A DNA stretch of 64,000 nucleotides from Bacillus sp. V2I10. GTDB taxonomy: Bacteria > Bacillota > Bacilli > Bacillales > Bacillaceae. Shown in pieces: positions 16,785-24,909 of this stretch. Below the pieces are notes generated by a model. It was not told where the DNA came from. It did no database searches and was given only the letters and a program-made list of their open reading frames with translations. The stretch is from assembly GCF_030817055.1 (NCBI RefSeq), contig NZ_JAUSYV010000002.1, forward strand, positions 1 to 64,000. Direction: 5' to 3'. Each line of letters starts with the position of its first letter. Position 1 is the first letter of the stretch. The translations under genes and the position numbers were made by a program.

Positions 16785-17981
16785 TTATAAATTTATTGTT
16801 TGGGCTGGCTGAAAGTCAAAGTTATAGCAGTGGTGGTATAAATCGACCATTTCCTGAAGTGTCGGAACCCTTGGGTTATTGTCAGGGCTGCCGCTTGCAA
16901 GGGCATCGGTAGCCATTTTTTCAACGACCTGTCCGAATTTTATTTCATCGACTCCCCATGCTTTCATGTTTGGAATCTTTAAATCAGCGCAAAGCTGCTT
17001 AATTTCCTTGATTGTCACATCAGCAAGCTCTTCATTTGATAGCGCTTTCAAATCTGGTGCAATAATACGTCCTAGTTCTGCCAATGAATCTATTGCATAT
17101 TCTTTTGTAAATTCCAGAACGGCCGGGAGCAGCATTGCATTGGATATACCATGAGGCACATGGAATAAAGCTCCTATTGGACGGGACATCCCGTGCACTA
17201 GCGTTACAGAGGCGTTGGTAAACGCAAGACCTGCCTGCATTGAGGCAATTGCCATTTTCTCTCTTGCTTCGAGATCATTACCATTCTGATAAGCAGTTCT
17301 TAAGTATTTCATGACACTTTCTATAGCTGCCGCCGCCATATTTTGTGTTAACGGCTGGGAAAGGCGCGATATATAAGCCTCAATTGCATGGCACAGGGTA
17401 TCAATCCCCGTTGCAGCTGTTACATGGGACGGCGTTGAAAGCGTAAGTGACGGATCAACAATCGCCACAGATGGAAGAAAGGCATGATGTTTAATCATCA
17501 TCTTTATATCTAGCTGTGTATTAGTGATAACGGTTACATTTGTAACCTCTGAACCTGTACCTGCTGTCGTCGGAATGGCAATCAGCGGAAGTGGTTCTTT
17601 ATTAATGGAAGTTTTCCCTCTCATATCGCCTATATAGCCCCCATTTGTGGCGAGTACAGCCACCGCTTTCGCTGCATCAATGCAGCTGCCGCCTCCAATT
17701 GCCACGATTACATCACATTTTTCTCTTTTGCAAAGATCCAGCGCCTCGGTGACATGCTGATCAGTTGGTTCACTGTTGACATCCAAATAGAATACAAAAG
17801 TAAGATTGTGCTGTTCGAAATACTCGATGCAGCGTTTAACATGGCCCAGTTGTTCCATGATCCGGTCACTTACAAGAAGTACCTTGCTTCCATGTTCTGC
17901 TGTTAGCCTTCCAAGCTGGCTGAGTGAATTTTGACCGTAAAATACAGCTTTAGGCATACGAAACTCTGAAAATTCTTTCAC
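16785..17981 (-). CDS. iron-type (group III) alcohol dehydrogenase
   Basis: A 398-residue Fe-dependent NAD(P) alcohol dehydrogenase. The NAD loop GGGSCIDAAKAVAV, PTTAGTGSEVTNVTVI, and the metal ligands in HAIEAYIS, HGMSRPIGALFHVPHG and the following His segment are visible. I start at the GTG at 17981, 6 bases after GGAGGG. First gene of the operon and directly downstream of the -24/-12 promoter. With the semialdehyde dehydrogenase it suggests oxidation of a primary alcohol or 3-hydroxy acid to an acyl-CoA; the actual substrate is not readable. Confidence 0.87.
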   Translation of the reverse strand: MKEFSEFRMPKAVFYGQNSLSQLGRLTAEHGSKVLLVSDRIMEQLGHVKRCIEYFEQHNLTFVFYLDVNSEPTDQHVTEALDLCKREKCDVIVAIGGGSCIDAAKAVAVLATNGGYIGDMRGKTSINKEPLPLIAIPTTAGTGSEVTNVTVITNTQLDIKMMIKHHAFLPSVAIVDPSLTLSTPSHVTAATGIDTLCHAIEAYISRLSQPLTQNMAAAAIESVMKYLRTAYQNGNDLEAREKMAIASMQAGLAFTNASVTLVHGMSRPIGALFHVPHGISNAMLLPAVLEFTKEYAIDSLAELGRIIAPDLKALSNEELADVTIKEIKQLCADLKIPNMKAWGVDEIKFGQVVEKMATDALASGSPDNNPRVPTLQEMVDLYHHCYNFDFQPAQTINL

Positions 17982-18016
17982 ATTTTTCCCTCCTTGCATC
18001 TGCTTACTACATAATG

Positions 18017-18034
18017 ATGCAAGAAGCGTGCCAA
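18017..18034 (-). promoter_or_regulatory. sigma-54 (-24/-12) promoter of the dehydrogenase operon
   Basis: The minus strand reads TTGGCACGCTTCTTGCAT, an essentially perfect match to TGGCACG-N4-TTGCW. It lies 36-53 bases before the GTG of the first operon gene and is faced by a sigma-54 activator gene. Confidence 0.88.
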
Positions 18035-18073
18035 CTAAAAAATCTGATTTACTAGGCGGTTTTCACCTCTGAG

Positions 18074-18091
18074 TGTCCGGCATTCAGGACA
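18074..18091. promoter_or_regulatory. palindromic activator site TGTCC-N8-GGACA (operon side)
   Basis: TGTCC at 18074-18078 and GGACA at 18087-18091, 40-57 bases above the -24 element. Extra TGTCCG/CGTCCG half-sites lie at 18096-18112. The identical arrangement occurs at 20046-20063 upstream of the activator gene. Confidence 0.72.
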
Positions 18092-18125
18092 ATCACGTCC
18101 GAATTATGTCCGATTTTCTGACACT

Positions 18126-19946
18126 TCACTTCAATAGGTTGTACTTTTTTAATTTTTCATAGAGAGTTGACCGCTGAATGCCAAGGTTTCGTGCTGCCGA
18201 CGCTTTATTTCCATTCGTCTCAGAAAGTGCTTTAATGATGGCATCCCTTTCACTGCTCCAGATCCTTTCTTTCAATTCATCTAGCACATTCTGCTTAGTA
18301 TCCAATTGGCTGGGCAAATCTGCGGGTATAGGATGGCTGAGAAAATGGGCAGGCAGGTCGTCTGCGGTAATTTCCTGGTTTTCTGCTAAACTGACAAGCA
18401 TTTCAATCGTATTAAGAAGCTCCCTAATATTCCCTGGCCAACCGTATTCACATAGTAATTTCATGGCTTCTGGCGAAAAGAACTTTTGAGGCATGTTGAA
18501 CTTTTCACAAAACGCGGAAAGGTGATGCGAGAGCAAGGCGGGAATGTCTTCTTTTCTTTCACGCAGCGGTGGAAGGTTCAACCGGATAATGTTCAGGCGG
18601 TAATACATGTCTTCTCGGAAGGTCCCTTTTTTGACCATGTCTTCGAGATCCCGGTTGGTTGCTGCGACGATGCGCACGTCCACCTGCTGCCGTGATACTC
18701 CGCCAACACGTTCCACTCCGCGATCTTGCAGCACACGGAGAATTTTTGCCTGCATCGGCATTGGCATGTCCCCTATTTCATCGAGAAACAACGTCCCTTT
18801 GTGCGCCACCTCGAATTTCCCGGGCTTTCCACCCTTGCGCGCGCCAGTAAATGAACCTTCTTCATAGCCAAATAACTCCGCTTCAAGCAGGTTTTCTGGG
18901 ATAGCCGCGCAATTTACGCTGATAAAAGGACCTTCCGCAAAAGGACTTAACTGATGAATCGCTTCGGCAAAAAGCTCTTTGCCCGTTCCGCTTTCTCCTG
19001 TGATCAAGACTGTAGAAGGAGTGGCTGATGCTTTCTTTGCAGTCTTTTTTACAGAGAGGATCGCTTCACTGTTTCCAATGATTCTCTCAAAATAACCGTT
19101 AATCTTTAGATGTTCCTGGGAAAGCAGACCGTTATTGGCCACTTTACGCGATAATTCCTGCATCCGACCTAGGATGTTATATAGCTCGCTTACCCCTTCA
19201 AAAATAAGCATCCCGATTGCTCCGATCACTTTTCCGTCTTTTCGGATTGGAATGCGGTGAACGACCATATCCTGACCTTGTATGCGCTGGATATAACCTC
19301 TTTCCTCCACTCCGGTAACACTAACAATATGCAAGCGTGTATTATCAATGACCTCGGTCACATGCTTTCCAATCACTTCTTCTCTGCTTTTGCCGATAAA
19401 ACGGCAATAAGCGTCGTTAAATTCATGGACGACTCCAGCTGAATCAATGACAGCGATCCCTTCGTAAGCGCTTTCCAAAATAACACTTAATGTTTCTGCC
19501 GTATGAACGGTCTCCTGCAGTTGCGCCAGGCAATGAAAATATGAATGAAGAATATCCGTCCTGGTTAAGATCCCGACTAGACACCCTTGTTCGTCCACAA
19601 CAGGCAAGCGCCCTACAGGAATTTTCCAAGCATCCGAAATCGAATGTTGTGGCCCTATCACAACAATAGACGTATTCATCACTTCAGCAACAACCGTATC
19701 TGGGGATCTTCCTTCTGTAAAGCATTTCATCAATCCAGACTTTGTAATTAGGCCGATAACATGTCGATCTGGCGATATGACAGGCAACCCATCAATTTGA
19801 TGGGTTTCGAGTAGGGAAATCGCCTCACGTAATGTTTGGGTTCCCAGCAAGGTAATCGGATTCGGTGTCATCCATTTATATACGGACTCTTCATTTTTCA
19901 CTTTGTCATAATTTGCTTCAGCACTTTTTTTATGATCTACAATCAT
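18126..19946 (-). CDS. sigma-54-dependent activator with CBS pair and PAS sensor
   Basis: A 606-residue enhancer-binding protein. Two CBS modules (about 25-135) probably bind a nucleotide; a PAS domain (about 150-260) follows. The AAA+ domain has Walker A GESGTGKE (317-324), a GSFTGA loop (364-369, usual form GAFTGA) and Walker B GTLFLDEIGD (384-393). A Fis-type helix-turn-helix ends the chain (GNKASAARNLGIQRSTLYEK). It activates sigma-54 RNA polymerase, here almost certainly at the promoter at 18017-18034. CBS plus PAS suggests it reads energy state or a small ligand. The gene sits upstream of its target operon on the same strand. Confidence 0.92.
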   Translation of the reverse strand: MIVDHKKSAEANYDKVKNEESVYKWMTPNPITLLGTQTLREAISLLETHQIDGLPVISPDRHVIGLITKSGLMKCFTEGRSPDTVVAEVMNTSIVVIGPQHSISDAWKIPVGRLPVVDEQGCLVGILTRTDILHSYFHCLAQLQETVHTAETLSVILESAYEGIAVIDSAGVVHEFNDAYCRFIGKSREEVIGKHVTEVIDNTRLHIVSVTGVEERGYIQRIQGQDMVVHRIPIRKDGKVIGAIGMLIFEGVSELYNILGRMQELSRKVANNGLLSQEHLKINGYFERIIGNSEAILSVKKTAKKASATPSTVLITGESGTGKELFAEAIHQLSPFAEGPFISVNCAAIPENLLEAELFGYEEGSFTGARKGGKPGKFEVAHKGTLFLDEIGDMPMPMQAKILRVLQDRGVERVGGVSRQQVDVRIVAATNRDLEDMVKKGTFREDMYYRLNIIRLNLPPLRERKEDIPALLSHHLSAFCEKFNMPQKFFSPEAMKLLCEYGWPGNIRELLNTIEMLVSLAENQEITADDLPAHFLSHPIPADLPSQLDTKQNVLDELKERIWSSERDAIIKALSETNGNKASAARNLGIQRSTLYEKLKKYNLLK

Positions 19947-20045
19947 TTCTCAGACCTCCAAAATCGGCAGCCTTCTTCAAAACAAACTACCGGGTTGGCT
20001 TCATTATACACAAAATATTCAGAAATTGTATTATTTTTAGACATC

Positions 20046-20063
20046 TGTCCATTACACAGGACA
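20046..20063. promoter_or_regulatory. palindromic activator site TGTCC-N8-GGACA (activator-gene side)
   Basis: TGTCC (20046-20050), 8-base spacer, GGACA (20059-20063), about 100 bases before the activator start. Same arms and spacer as 18074-18091, implying autoregulation. Confidence 0.68.
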
Positions 20064-20629
20064 CTTTAGCCAACATCACGAGTGATAAACAACAAAATCG
20101 CTAGCGCCATCTCGAGCGGAGTTGTAAAAAACATCGTCTTTTTCCACATAAAACTACGCAAGTAAATAAATAATTTACCTCTCGTGCAACCAGCCATGTA
20201 GTCGGAGAGATCACTTAACGTCTATTATTATTCTCCCAACAAAACTTGAGTGACAGATTCTTTTACTTACATGTATAGATCAGCGTCAAAACGTTGGGTT
20301 GTACCTCAGTCTGCACCTTCCAGTTTAGAGCCAATATCGAAAAAGAGGCATTGCGGAATTCACAATGCCTCTACTCTTATTTCAGTGTGGCTAGACCTAA
20401 TTTCATATGTTTGTCTTTATCTGCCTTCTCAATATATGAAAGAGTGATGGCCCCTTCTTTTTCATATTTCACATGTATAACCTAGCTCTTGTTCTCTTAA
20501 CATCGTTCAGGAAAATGCAAAGAAACTTTTTTCATTTCCATTGGATACATGTCATTATTAATCACTAAAAAACAAGTAAAAAAGCAGAAGTACTTATGAA
20601 AGTATTTGTACCTATGTTTTTCTGTATAG
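20064..20629. other. gene-poor stretch with decayed minus-strand coding traces and a terminator
   Basis: A 10-bp stem AGAGGCATTG / CAATGCCTCT (20344-20353 / 20363-20372) with T5 on the minus strand is a good terminator for something read leftward. Between it and 20570 the minus strand has a short open run, EGAITLSYIEKADKDKHMKL, ended by a stop at about 20391. It is shifted relative to the frame further upstream and looks like a decayed gene end I cannot identify. Nothing else is supported. Confidence 0.4.
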
Positions 20630-20911
20630 TTAAGCAATTTTTTTAAGATATACGTGATTTATAGCGATATCCGTTATTGCGTCCCCAACTTCCACATTAT
20701 AACCTTTAACCGATTCATAAAACCCTGAAATAACATTAAGAAGAATCATATCTGTTAAATTTTTTCTATTTTTGTTATCCAAATGAACGATTAGTTTACA
20801 GTTATAACATTCAACGTCCTTAATAGCATGGAATATGCCATTAATAGTCAGATAAATCTGACCGTTCATCATTTCGCTCTTAACTATCAGCATTAATAAA
20901 CACAAAAACAC
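20630..20911 (-). CDS. hypothetical protein, about 80-93 residues
   Basis: The open frame reads MNGQIYLTINGIFHAIKDVE and continues CYNCKLIVHLDNKNRKNL to the end at 20630. It has one C-x-x-C pair and a mixed alpha/beta character. The start is uncertain: the long frame opens with GTG at 20911 without a ribosome site, and ATGs at 20872/20869 lie after a weak AAGAGCG. I do not recognise it. It may be a real orphan or part of the surrounding decayed DNA. Confidence 0.35.
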   Translation of the reverse strand: MFLCLLMLIVKSEMMNGQIYLTINGIFHAIKDVECYNCKLIVHLDNKNRKNLTDMILLNVISGFYESVKGYNVEVGDAITDIAINHVYLKKIA

Positions 20912-21149
20912 CGCACTTTCTTATTGTTTTATACAATTTATGCGCGGCATTTCTTTAATATGATTCTTGTTAATTATTTTGAAATTTTGAACGAATCTAT
21001 TGAAAACATCCCCGTAATATTTCTAAGGGAGGCTGTTATTTTCCTATCCATATCTTAGTGAAAAAAAAATATCCTACCCTTTAGAGTTGCAAGGACGTAT
21101 ACCATTCAGAAGTTGCTGAAGACTGAAAGTTTCAGTTAATATCAAGCAT

Positions 21150-21215
21150 TTGACTTGATTTATTCGTTTCATAATCAAACCCCTTCTGCTCTCATATACA
21201 ATGAAAAGCGGAAGC
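21150..21215 (-). pseudogene. leader and first codons of an Rpn-type gene, decayed
   Basis: The minus strand has AGAAGGGGTTTGATT-ATG-AAACG (start at 21172), matching the ribosome site, start codon and 5' leader (ATTGTATA) of the Rpn gene at 139. After MKR the homology is lost. Confidence 0.5.
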
Positions 21216-21309
21216 CTAAACAATTATTATATATTTATATGTTTAAAACAACAACAACATTGATATATATTTTATTCTTGTTGTTAAATACAAATTATTT
21301 AATAGATGG

Positions 21310-21462
21310 AGGTCGTTATAACTCTTTCCTATGGGAGATATATTCCAGAGAAATGTGAACATTAAAACTGGACAGGCCCCAGTAATTTCATATATGCCGC
21401 GGCCTTTATAATCTAATAGCAGAGGGTATGTTAAATCCAGGGGATGTTGTTTATGTAACCTT
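21310..21462 (+). pseudogene. zinc-dependent alcohol dehydrogenase, C-terminal fragment
   Basis: From 21331 the plus strand reads MGDIFQRNVNIKTGQAPVIS and YMPR, then after a one-base shift YNLIAEGMLNPGDVV. This is the C-terminal segment of formaldehyde-dehydrogenase-like Zn alcohol dehydrogenases (...TIKTGQAPV-YMP-L---I-EG...). The rest of the gene is absent. Confidence 0.6.
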
Positions 21463-22057
21463 TTCATGCTGTTTATTCATCGTCTTTTTCTTTTGACCAT
21501 GATCATTTATTCTTGTGTTAAACAATATTTATTAGTTCTTTCTTGCTTTACGATTTGTTGCGGTAATGTGTACTATGACATTTGTAAAACTTTTCCTTAC
21601 CTTTACCAACATACCTTTATTAAAATAGGCGGTTTAGCTTCCAAATTGATGCGTTAATGATTCCTAAACAATCAATAATTACGATATTATGGCCGCAAAT
21701 TTTACTTTTTTTTTCTGCAATTTGCTGTGCAATCTTTGTATTAAGCATAACATCACCTCTAGATGTATGTGTGCTTGGCATCTAAAAAATGGTTCTTACG
21801 GGGAATTGGTGAAGGCTTCGTTTGGAAATTATTAAGGTATAGGAGATGAAAAAGAAGAGAATTATATGATGCCCTCTCACTACTTGCCATTACCGGATAC
21901 TTCCCTGCAATAACTCTCCATTTACCTGGAAAGAAAAAAATCAAAATGATTATGAACCAACAAATCAATCAGTTTGTATCAGCAAAACGAAGAACGTTCG
22001 TAAATAATTTAAAACTTTTACGAACGCAAGAAGGAATTACTTGGTAGGAGACAGACC
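21463..22057. other. unassigned, probably decayed DNA with an inverted repeat
   Basis: No gene I can support. Short hydrophobic frames occur (for example ILLFFSAICCAIFVLSI near 21695-21745) without ribosome sites. A 10-bp inverted repeat, CGTTCGTAAA (21995-22004) and TTTACGAACG (22017-22026), has no T-run. Its TTCGTAAA / TTTACGAA core is shared with the one at 1550-1586. Confidence 0.4.
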
Positions 22058-22095
22058 AAAAAGCAGTCTTGGCTTTCTGCTCAAGACCGCTTTTT
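22058..22095 (-). terminator. terminator of the eut-mdh operon
   Basis: A 14-bp stem with one mismatch (22058-22071 / 22082-22095) immediately after the malate dehydrogenase stop, with T5 on the minus strand. Confidence 0.82.
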
Positions 22096-22096
22096 C

Positions 22097-23032
22097 TTAT
22101 AAGATATTAATTACACTCTTCACCGACTGAACAGATTGGTCAAGTGCAGCTTTTTCATCCAGCGTGAGCGGAAGTTCGATGACACTCTCAATTCCATCGC
22201 CGCCAATCACTGTTGGAACGCCTAAATATAAATCACTGTAGCCGTATTCGCCCTCCAGATACGCAATGGAAGGCAAAATCCTTTTTTTATCCCGGACGAT
22301 GGCTTCAGCCATTTGTACAAGTGCTGCAGCAGGGGCATAATACGCACTTCCGTTGCCAAGCAGTGAAACAATCTCACCGCCGCCTTTTCGAGTCCGTTCC
22401 ACAATCGCATCCATCCTCTCTTTCGAAATAATTTTCTCAAGTGGAATACCGCCTGCATACGAATAGCGGACTAGCGGAACCATATCATCACCGTGACCGC
22501 CAAGCACAAATCCAGAAATGTCTTCAACAGAAATGTTTAATTCTTCTGCGACAAATGTATTAAAACGAGCTGTATCGAGCACGCCTGACTGGCCGATGAC
22601 ACGATTTTTCGGAAAACCGGTTGTCTTGTAGCAGACGTAGGTCATCGCATCCACCGGGTTACTCAGAACAAGAATATAACTGTCCGGCGCAAACTTCTTC
22701 ACCTGCTCCGATACGTGGCGCATTACTTTCGCATTCGTTGATACAAGATCATCCCGGCTCATGCCCGGCTTACGCGCGACGCCAGCGGTGATAATGACGA
22801 GATCGGCATCTTGAATGTCTTCATAGTTTGATGTGCCGGTAATTTTTGAGTTAAAACGCTGAATCGGGCCGGTTTCCAGCATATCGAGCGCTTTTCCTTT
22901 TGTCGGATTTTCCTGCTCGGGAATATCAAGCAGTATAACATCTCCCAGTTCTTTTTGAGCCGTCATTAACGCCACCGTTGCCCCTGTGTAGCCCGCGCCG
23001 ATGACGGCAATTTTCGTTCGTTGAAAAGCCAA
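22097..23032 (-). CDS. mdh: malate dehydrogenase (LDH-like type) at the end of the eut operon
   Basis: A 311-residue NAD-dependent malate dehydrogenase of the Bacillus/LDH-like class. GAGYTGATVA (12-21) is the NAD loop; GVARKPGMSRDDL holds the substrate-specificity Arg, LSNPVDAMTYV the NAD/substrate Asn, and GGHGDDMVPL the catalytic His. It starts at TTG after GAGGAGG, only 37 bases after the last shell gene and before the operon terminator, so it should be co-transcribed with eut. No encapsulation-type helix is visible at either end, so it is probably cytosolic. It may be an extra copy beside the citrate-cycle gene; that cannot be decided from the window. Confidence 0.9.
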   Translation of the reverse strand: MAFQRTKIAVIGAGYTGATVALMTAQKELGDVILLDIPEQENPTKGKALDMLETGPIQRFNSKITGTSNYEDIQDADLVIITAGVARKPGMSRDDLVSTNAKVMRHVSEQVKKFAPDSYILVLSNPVDAMTYVCYKTTGFPKNRVIGQSGVLDTARFNTFVAEELNISVEDISGFVLGGHGDDMVPLVRYSYAGGIPLEKIISKERMDAIVERTRKGGGEIVSLLGNGSAYYAPAAALVQMAEAIVRDKKRILPSIAYLEGEYGYSDLYLGVPTVIGGDGIESVIELPLTLDEKAALDQSVQSVKSVINIL

Positions 23033-23069
23033 TCGAAATCCTCCTCTCCTGCTTTATGTATTTCGTTTA

Positions 23070-23426
23070 CTACTGATCTTCTTGTTTTTTATCGGGTTTT
23101 TGCACACGCGGTGTCCGGCTTTTTGCCAGCAATTCTTTTTGATCCGAGACCGGTTCTTTTGGTGACATCATATTATGAACGGACGGATCTGGACGTGGGA
23201 TAACGTGTACCCCCACCAACTGGCCGACTCGCTTGGCTGCTTCCTTTCCTGCATCCACTGCTGCCTGTACCGCACCGACATCACCTTCAACGATAATCGT
23301 GACGAGACCGCCATCGACGTTTTCCTGTCTGACAATGCGGACATTTGATGCTTTGACCATGGCATCGGCCGCTTCGATCGAGCCGATCAGTCCCATTGTC
23401 TCGACCATTCCAACTGCCTGACTCAT
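23070..23426 (-). CDS. BMC-H microcompartment shell protein with charged tail (EutM-like)
   Basis: A 118-residue hexamer-forming shell protein. The BMC fold is plain: GMVETMGLIGSIEAADAMVK, then GLVTIIVEGDVGAVQAAVDAG and VGVHVIPRPD. About 35 extra residues rich in Lys, Glu, Pro and Gln follow (to QKPDKKQEDQ), absent from the other copy. Start ATG at 23426 has AGAGGTG upstream. The tail could face the lumen or cytosol and bind a partner; that is inference. Confidence 0.9.
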   Translation of the reverse strand: MSQAVGMVETMGLIGSIEAADAMVKASNVRIVRQENVDGGLVTIIVEGDVGAVQAAVDAGKEAAKRVGQLVGVHVIPRPDPSVHNMMSPKEPVSDQKELLAKSRTPRVQKPDKKQEDQ

Positions 23427-23427
23427 G

Positions 23428-23703
23428 TTATTCACCTCTTTCGACTTCCATAGAATCGATAATGCCGATGATGACCGCATCAATTGGGATCGGATTTTCC
23501 CGCATAATAAACCGGGAGGACCCGCCGCTTGTCACGAGAACTCGATCGCCAATACCGGCCCCAATGCGGTCCGCTGCCACAATCGGGTGTGTTACATATT
23601 CTCCATCTGGCTGAATCGGCTGGACGATGAGCAGCTTCAGCCCCTGAAGACCTTCTTCTTTTCGCGTCGCCCACACATTTCCGATTACTTTTCCAATACG
23701 CAT
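23428..23703 (-). CDS. eutN: BMC pentameric vertex protein EutN
   Basis: A 91-residue EutN/CcmL-family protein (MRIGKVIGNVWATRKEEGL, ADRIGAGIGDRVLVTSGG, PIDAVIIGIID). Pentamers of this family cap the vertices of the polyhedral shell. Its stop is adjacent to the start of the next shell gene, so the two are translationally coupled. Confidence 0.92.
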   Translation of the reverse strand: MRIGKVIGNVWATRKEEGLQGLKLLIVQPIQPDGEYVTHPIVAADRIGAGIGDRVLVTSGGSSRFIMRENPIPIDAVIIGIIDSMEVERGE

Positions 23704-23721
23704 GACTGCATCACCTATTCT

Positions 23722-24570
23722 TTATTTAGTGAACGTAATATCTTTGCCCAGCTCCCGGGCAGTGTCTATAGCAAGCGGTGTAACAATCGTACCTTTTCGA
23801 ACGATAATTTCCGCTTCCTCTATTGACTGCACATGTTCACGTGATAACAGCTTTTGCTTAAATTCATATGCCTGCCTGACCGGCTGAAAAGAAGGAGGAG
23901 ACACTGCCTGCACACCTGCACTTTCGTTTATGATTGTTCCCGGTGCGCGGGACGTAATAAATCCTGCATTTGCTTCGTCTGTATCGATATGCATTTCAAG
24001 CCGGTACCGTTCAGATACGCGAATGAGCACTTTTTCAATCGATAATGGGCGCTCACCGCTTATTTTCACGGTCACGAATTCACCGTTCTGCACGTTAAAA
24101 CGCTGTGCGTCCTGAGGAGACATGTGAATATGTGCCTGAGCAATAATCAGTCCTTCAGAAAGCGTAAGGCTTCCTGCCGGGCCAATGAGCGTTAGCGGTG
24201 CGGACCCTTTTATGTCACCGGATTCCCGGAGCGGGGGGCGGACGCCAATTTTCGTCGCATCGGTCCAGCTGATTTCTGCCTGTGTAAGCTTGCGGGAAGG
24301 GCCGAGCACGCGGACACGCTCAAGACTCCCTTTTGGACCCGCAATTACAACCGTCTCATTGGCCGCAAACTGGCCGGGCTGGGACAAATTGCTTTTTTTC
24401 GCCAGTTCGTACCCTTTGCCGAACAACCCTTCCACATGCTCAGGCGACAAGTGAACGTGACGGGCTGAAACGGCTACGGGAATCGTGCCGTCCGGAGGCG
24501 CAGGGACGGTTGTTTGTCCAAGCTGCGCCATTACGTCGGCGACGATGCGTTCAATCATTTGCCTGTCCAT
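23722..24570 (-). CDS. PduL-type phosphotransacylase (EutD role) with a C-terminal extension
   Basis: A 282-residue PduL-family enzyme converting acetyl-CoA and phosphate to acetyl phosphate and CoA inside the compartment. Both halves of the duplicated domain show the Zn-ligand motifs SARHVHLSPEH (near 35) and AQAHIHMSP (near 145). The N-terminus MDRQMIERIVADVMAQL is an amphipathic encapsulation helix joined by a Pro-rich linker. Beyond the usual PduL end (about 215) lie some 60 extra residues containing IIVRKGTIVTPLAIDTAREL, which resembles the short TPxAxDxA segment of other BMC-associated proteins. It replaces the Pta-type EutD of enterobacteria. Confidence 0.88.
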   Translation of the reverse strand: MDRQMIERIVADVMAQLGQTTVPAPPDGTIPVAVSARHVHLSPEHVEGLFGKGYELAKKSNLSQPGQFAANETVVIAGPKGSLERVRVLGPSRKLTQAEISWTDATKIGVRPPLRESGDIKGSAPLTLIGPAGSLTLSEGLIIAQAHIHMSPQDAQRFNVQNGEFVTVKISGERPLSIEKVLIRVSERYRLEMHIDTDEANAGFITSRAPGTIINESAGVQAVSPPSFQPVRQAYEFKQKLLSREHVQSIEEAEIIVRKGTIVTPLAIDTARELGKDITFTK

Positions 24571-24598
24571 TTAGTTCACGCCTTTCTATGAAACATGC

Positions 24599-24886
24599 TT
24601 AGTTTTGTTCTTTCGGCAAAATCATTTCCAGTTCGTTATGAGGTCTTGGAATAACGTGGACAGACAGCAATTCGCCTACGCGCTCTGCTGCTGCTGCGCC
24701 AGCTTCTGTTGCGGCTTTCACCGCACCAACGTCACCTCGGACAAGAACTGTTACAATCCCGCCTCCAACATGTACTTTTCCTACTAGGTTTACGCTTGCT
24801 GCTTTTACCATCGCATCTGCTGCTTCAATGGAACCTATAAGACCTTTTGTTTCAATCATTCCTAATGCTGTACCTTCTCTATTCAT
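24599..24886 (-). CDS. eutM: BMC-H shell protein EutM
   Basis: A 95-residue canonical BMC-H shell protein (ALGMIETKGLIGSIEAADAM, GGIVTVLVRGDVGAVKAATE, LLSVHVIPRPH). It forms hexamers tiling the shell facets. GGAGGAAACAAG precedes the ATG. It lies between eutE and the PduL gene. Confidence 0.93.
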   Translation of the reverse strand: MNREGTALGMIETKGLIGSIEAADAMVKAASVNLVGKVHVGGGIVTVLVRGDVGAVKAATEAGAAAAERVGELLSVHVIPRPHNELEMILPKEQN

Positions 24887-24909
24887 CTTGTTTCCTCCTA
24901 ATAAATGAT

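Noticed and set aside
21759..21968. 69-residue minus-strand hydrophobic ORF
   Set aside because: Low-complexity start, no ribosome site; region shows several decayed gene pieces on the other strand.
23425..23826. 133-residue plus-strand frame across eutN/PduL
   Set aside because: Antisense shadow over two well-supported shell/enzyme genes.
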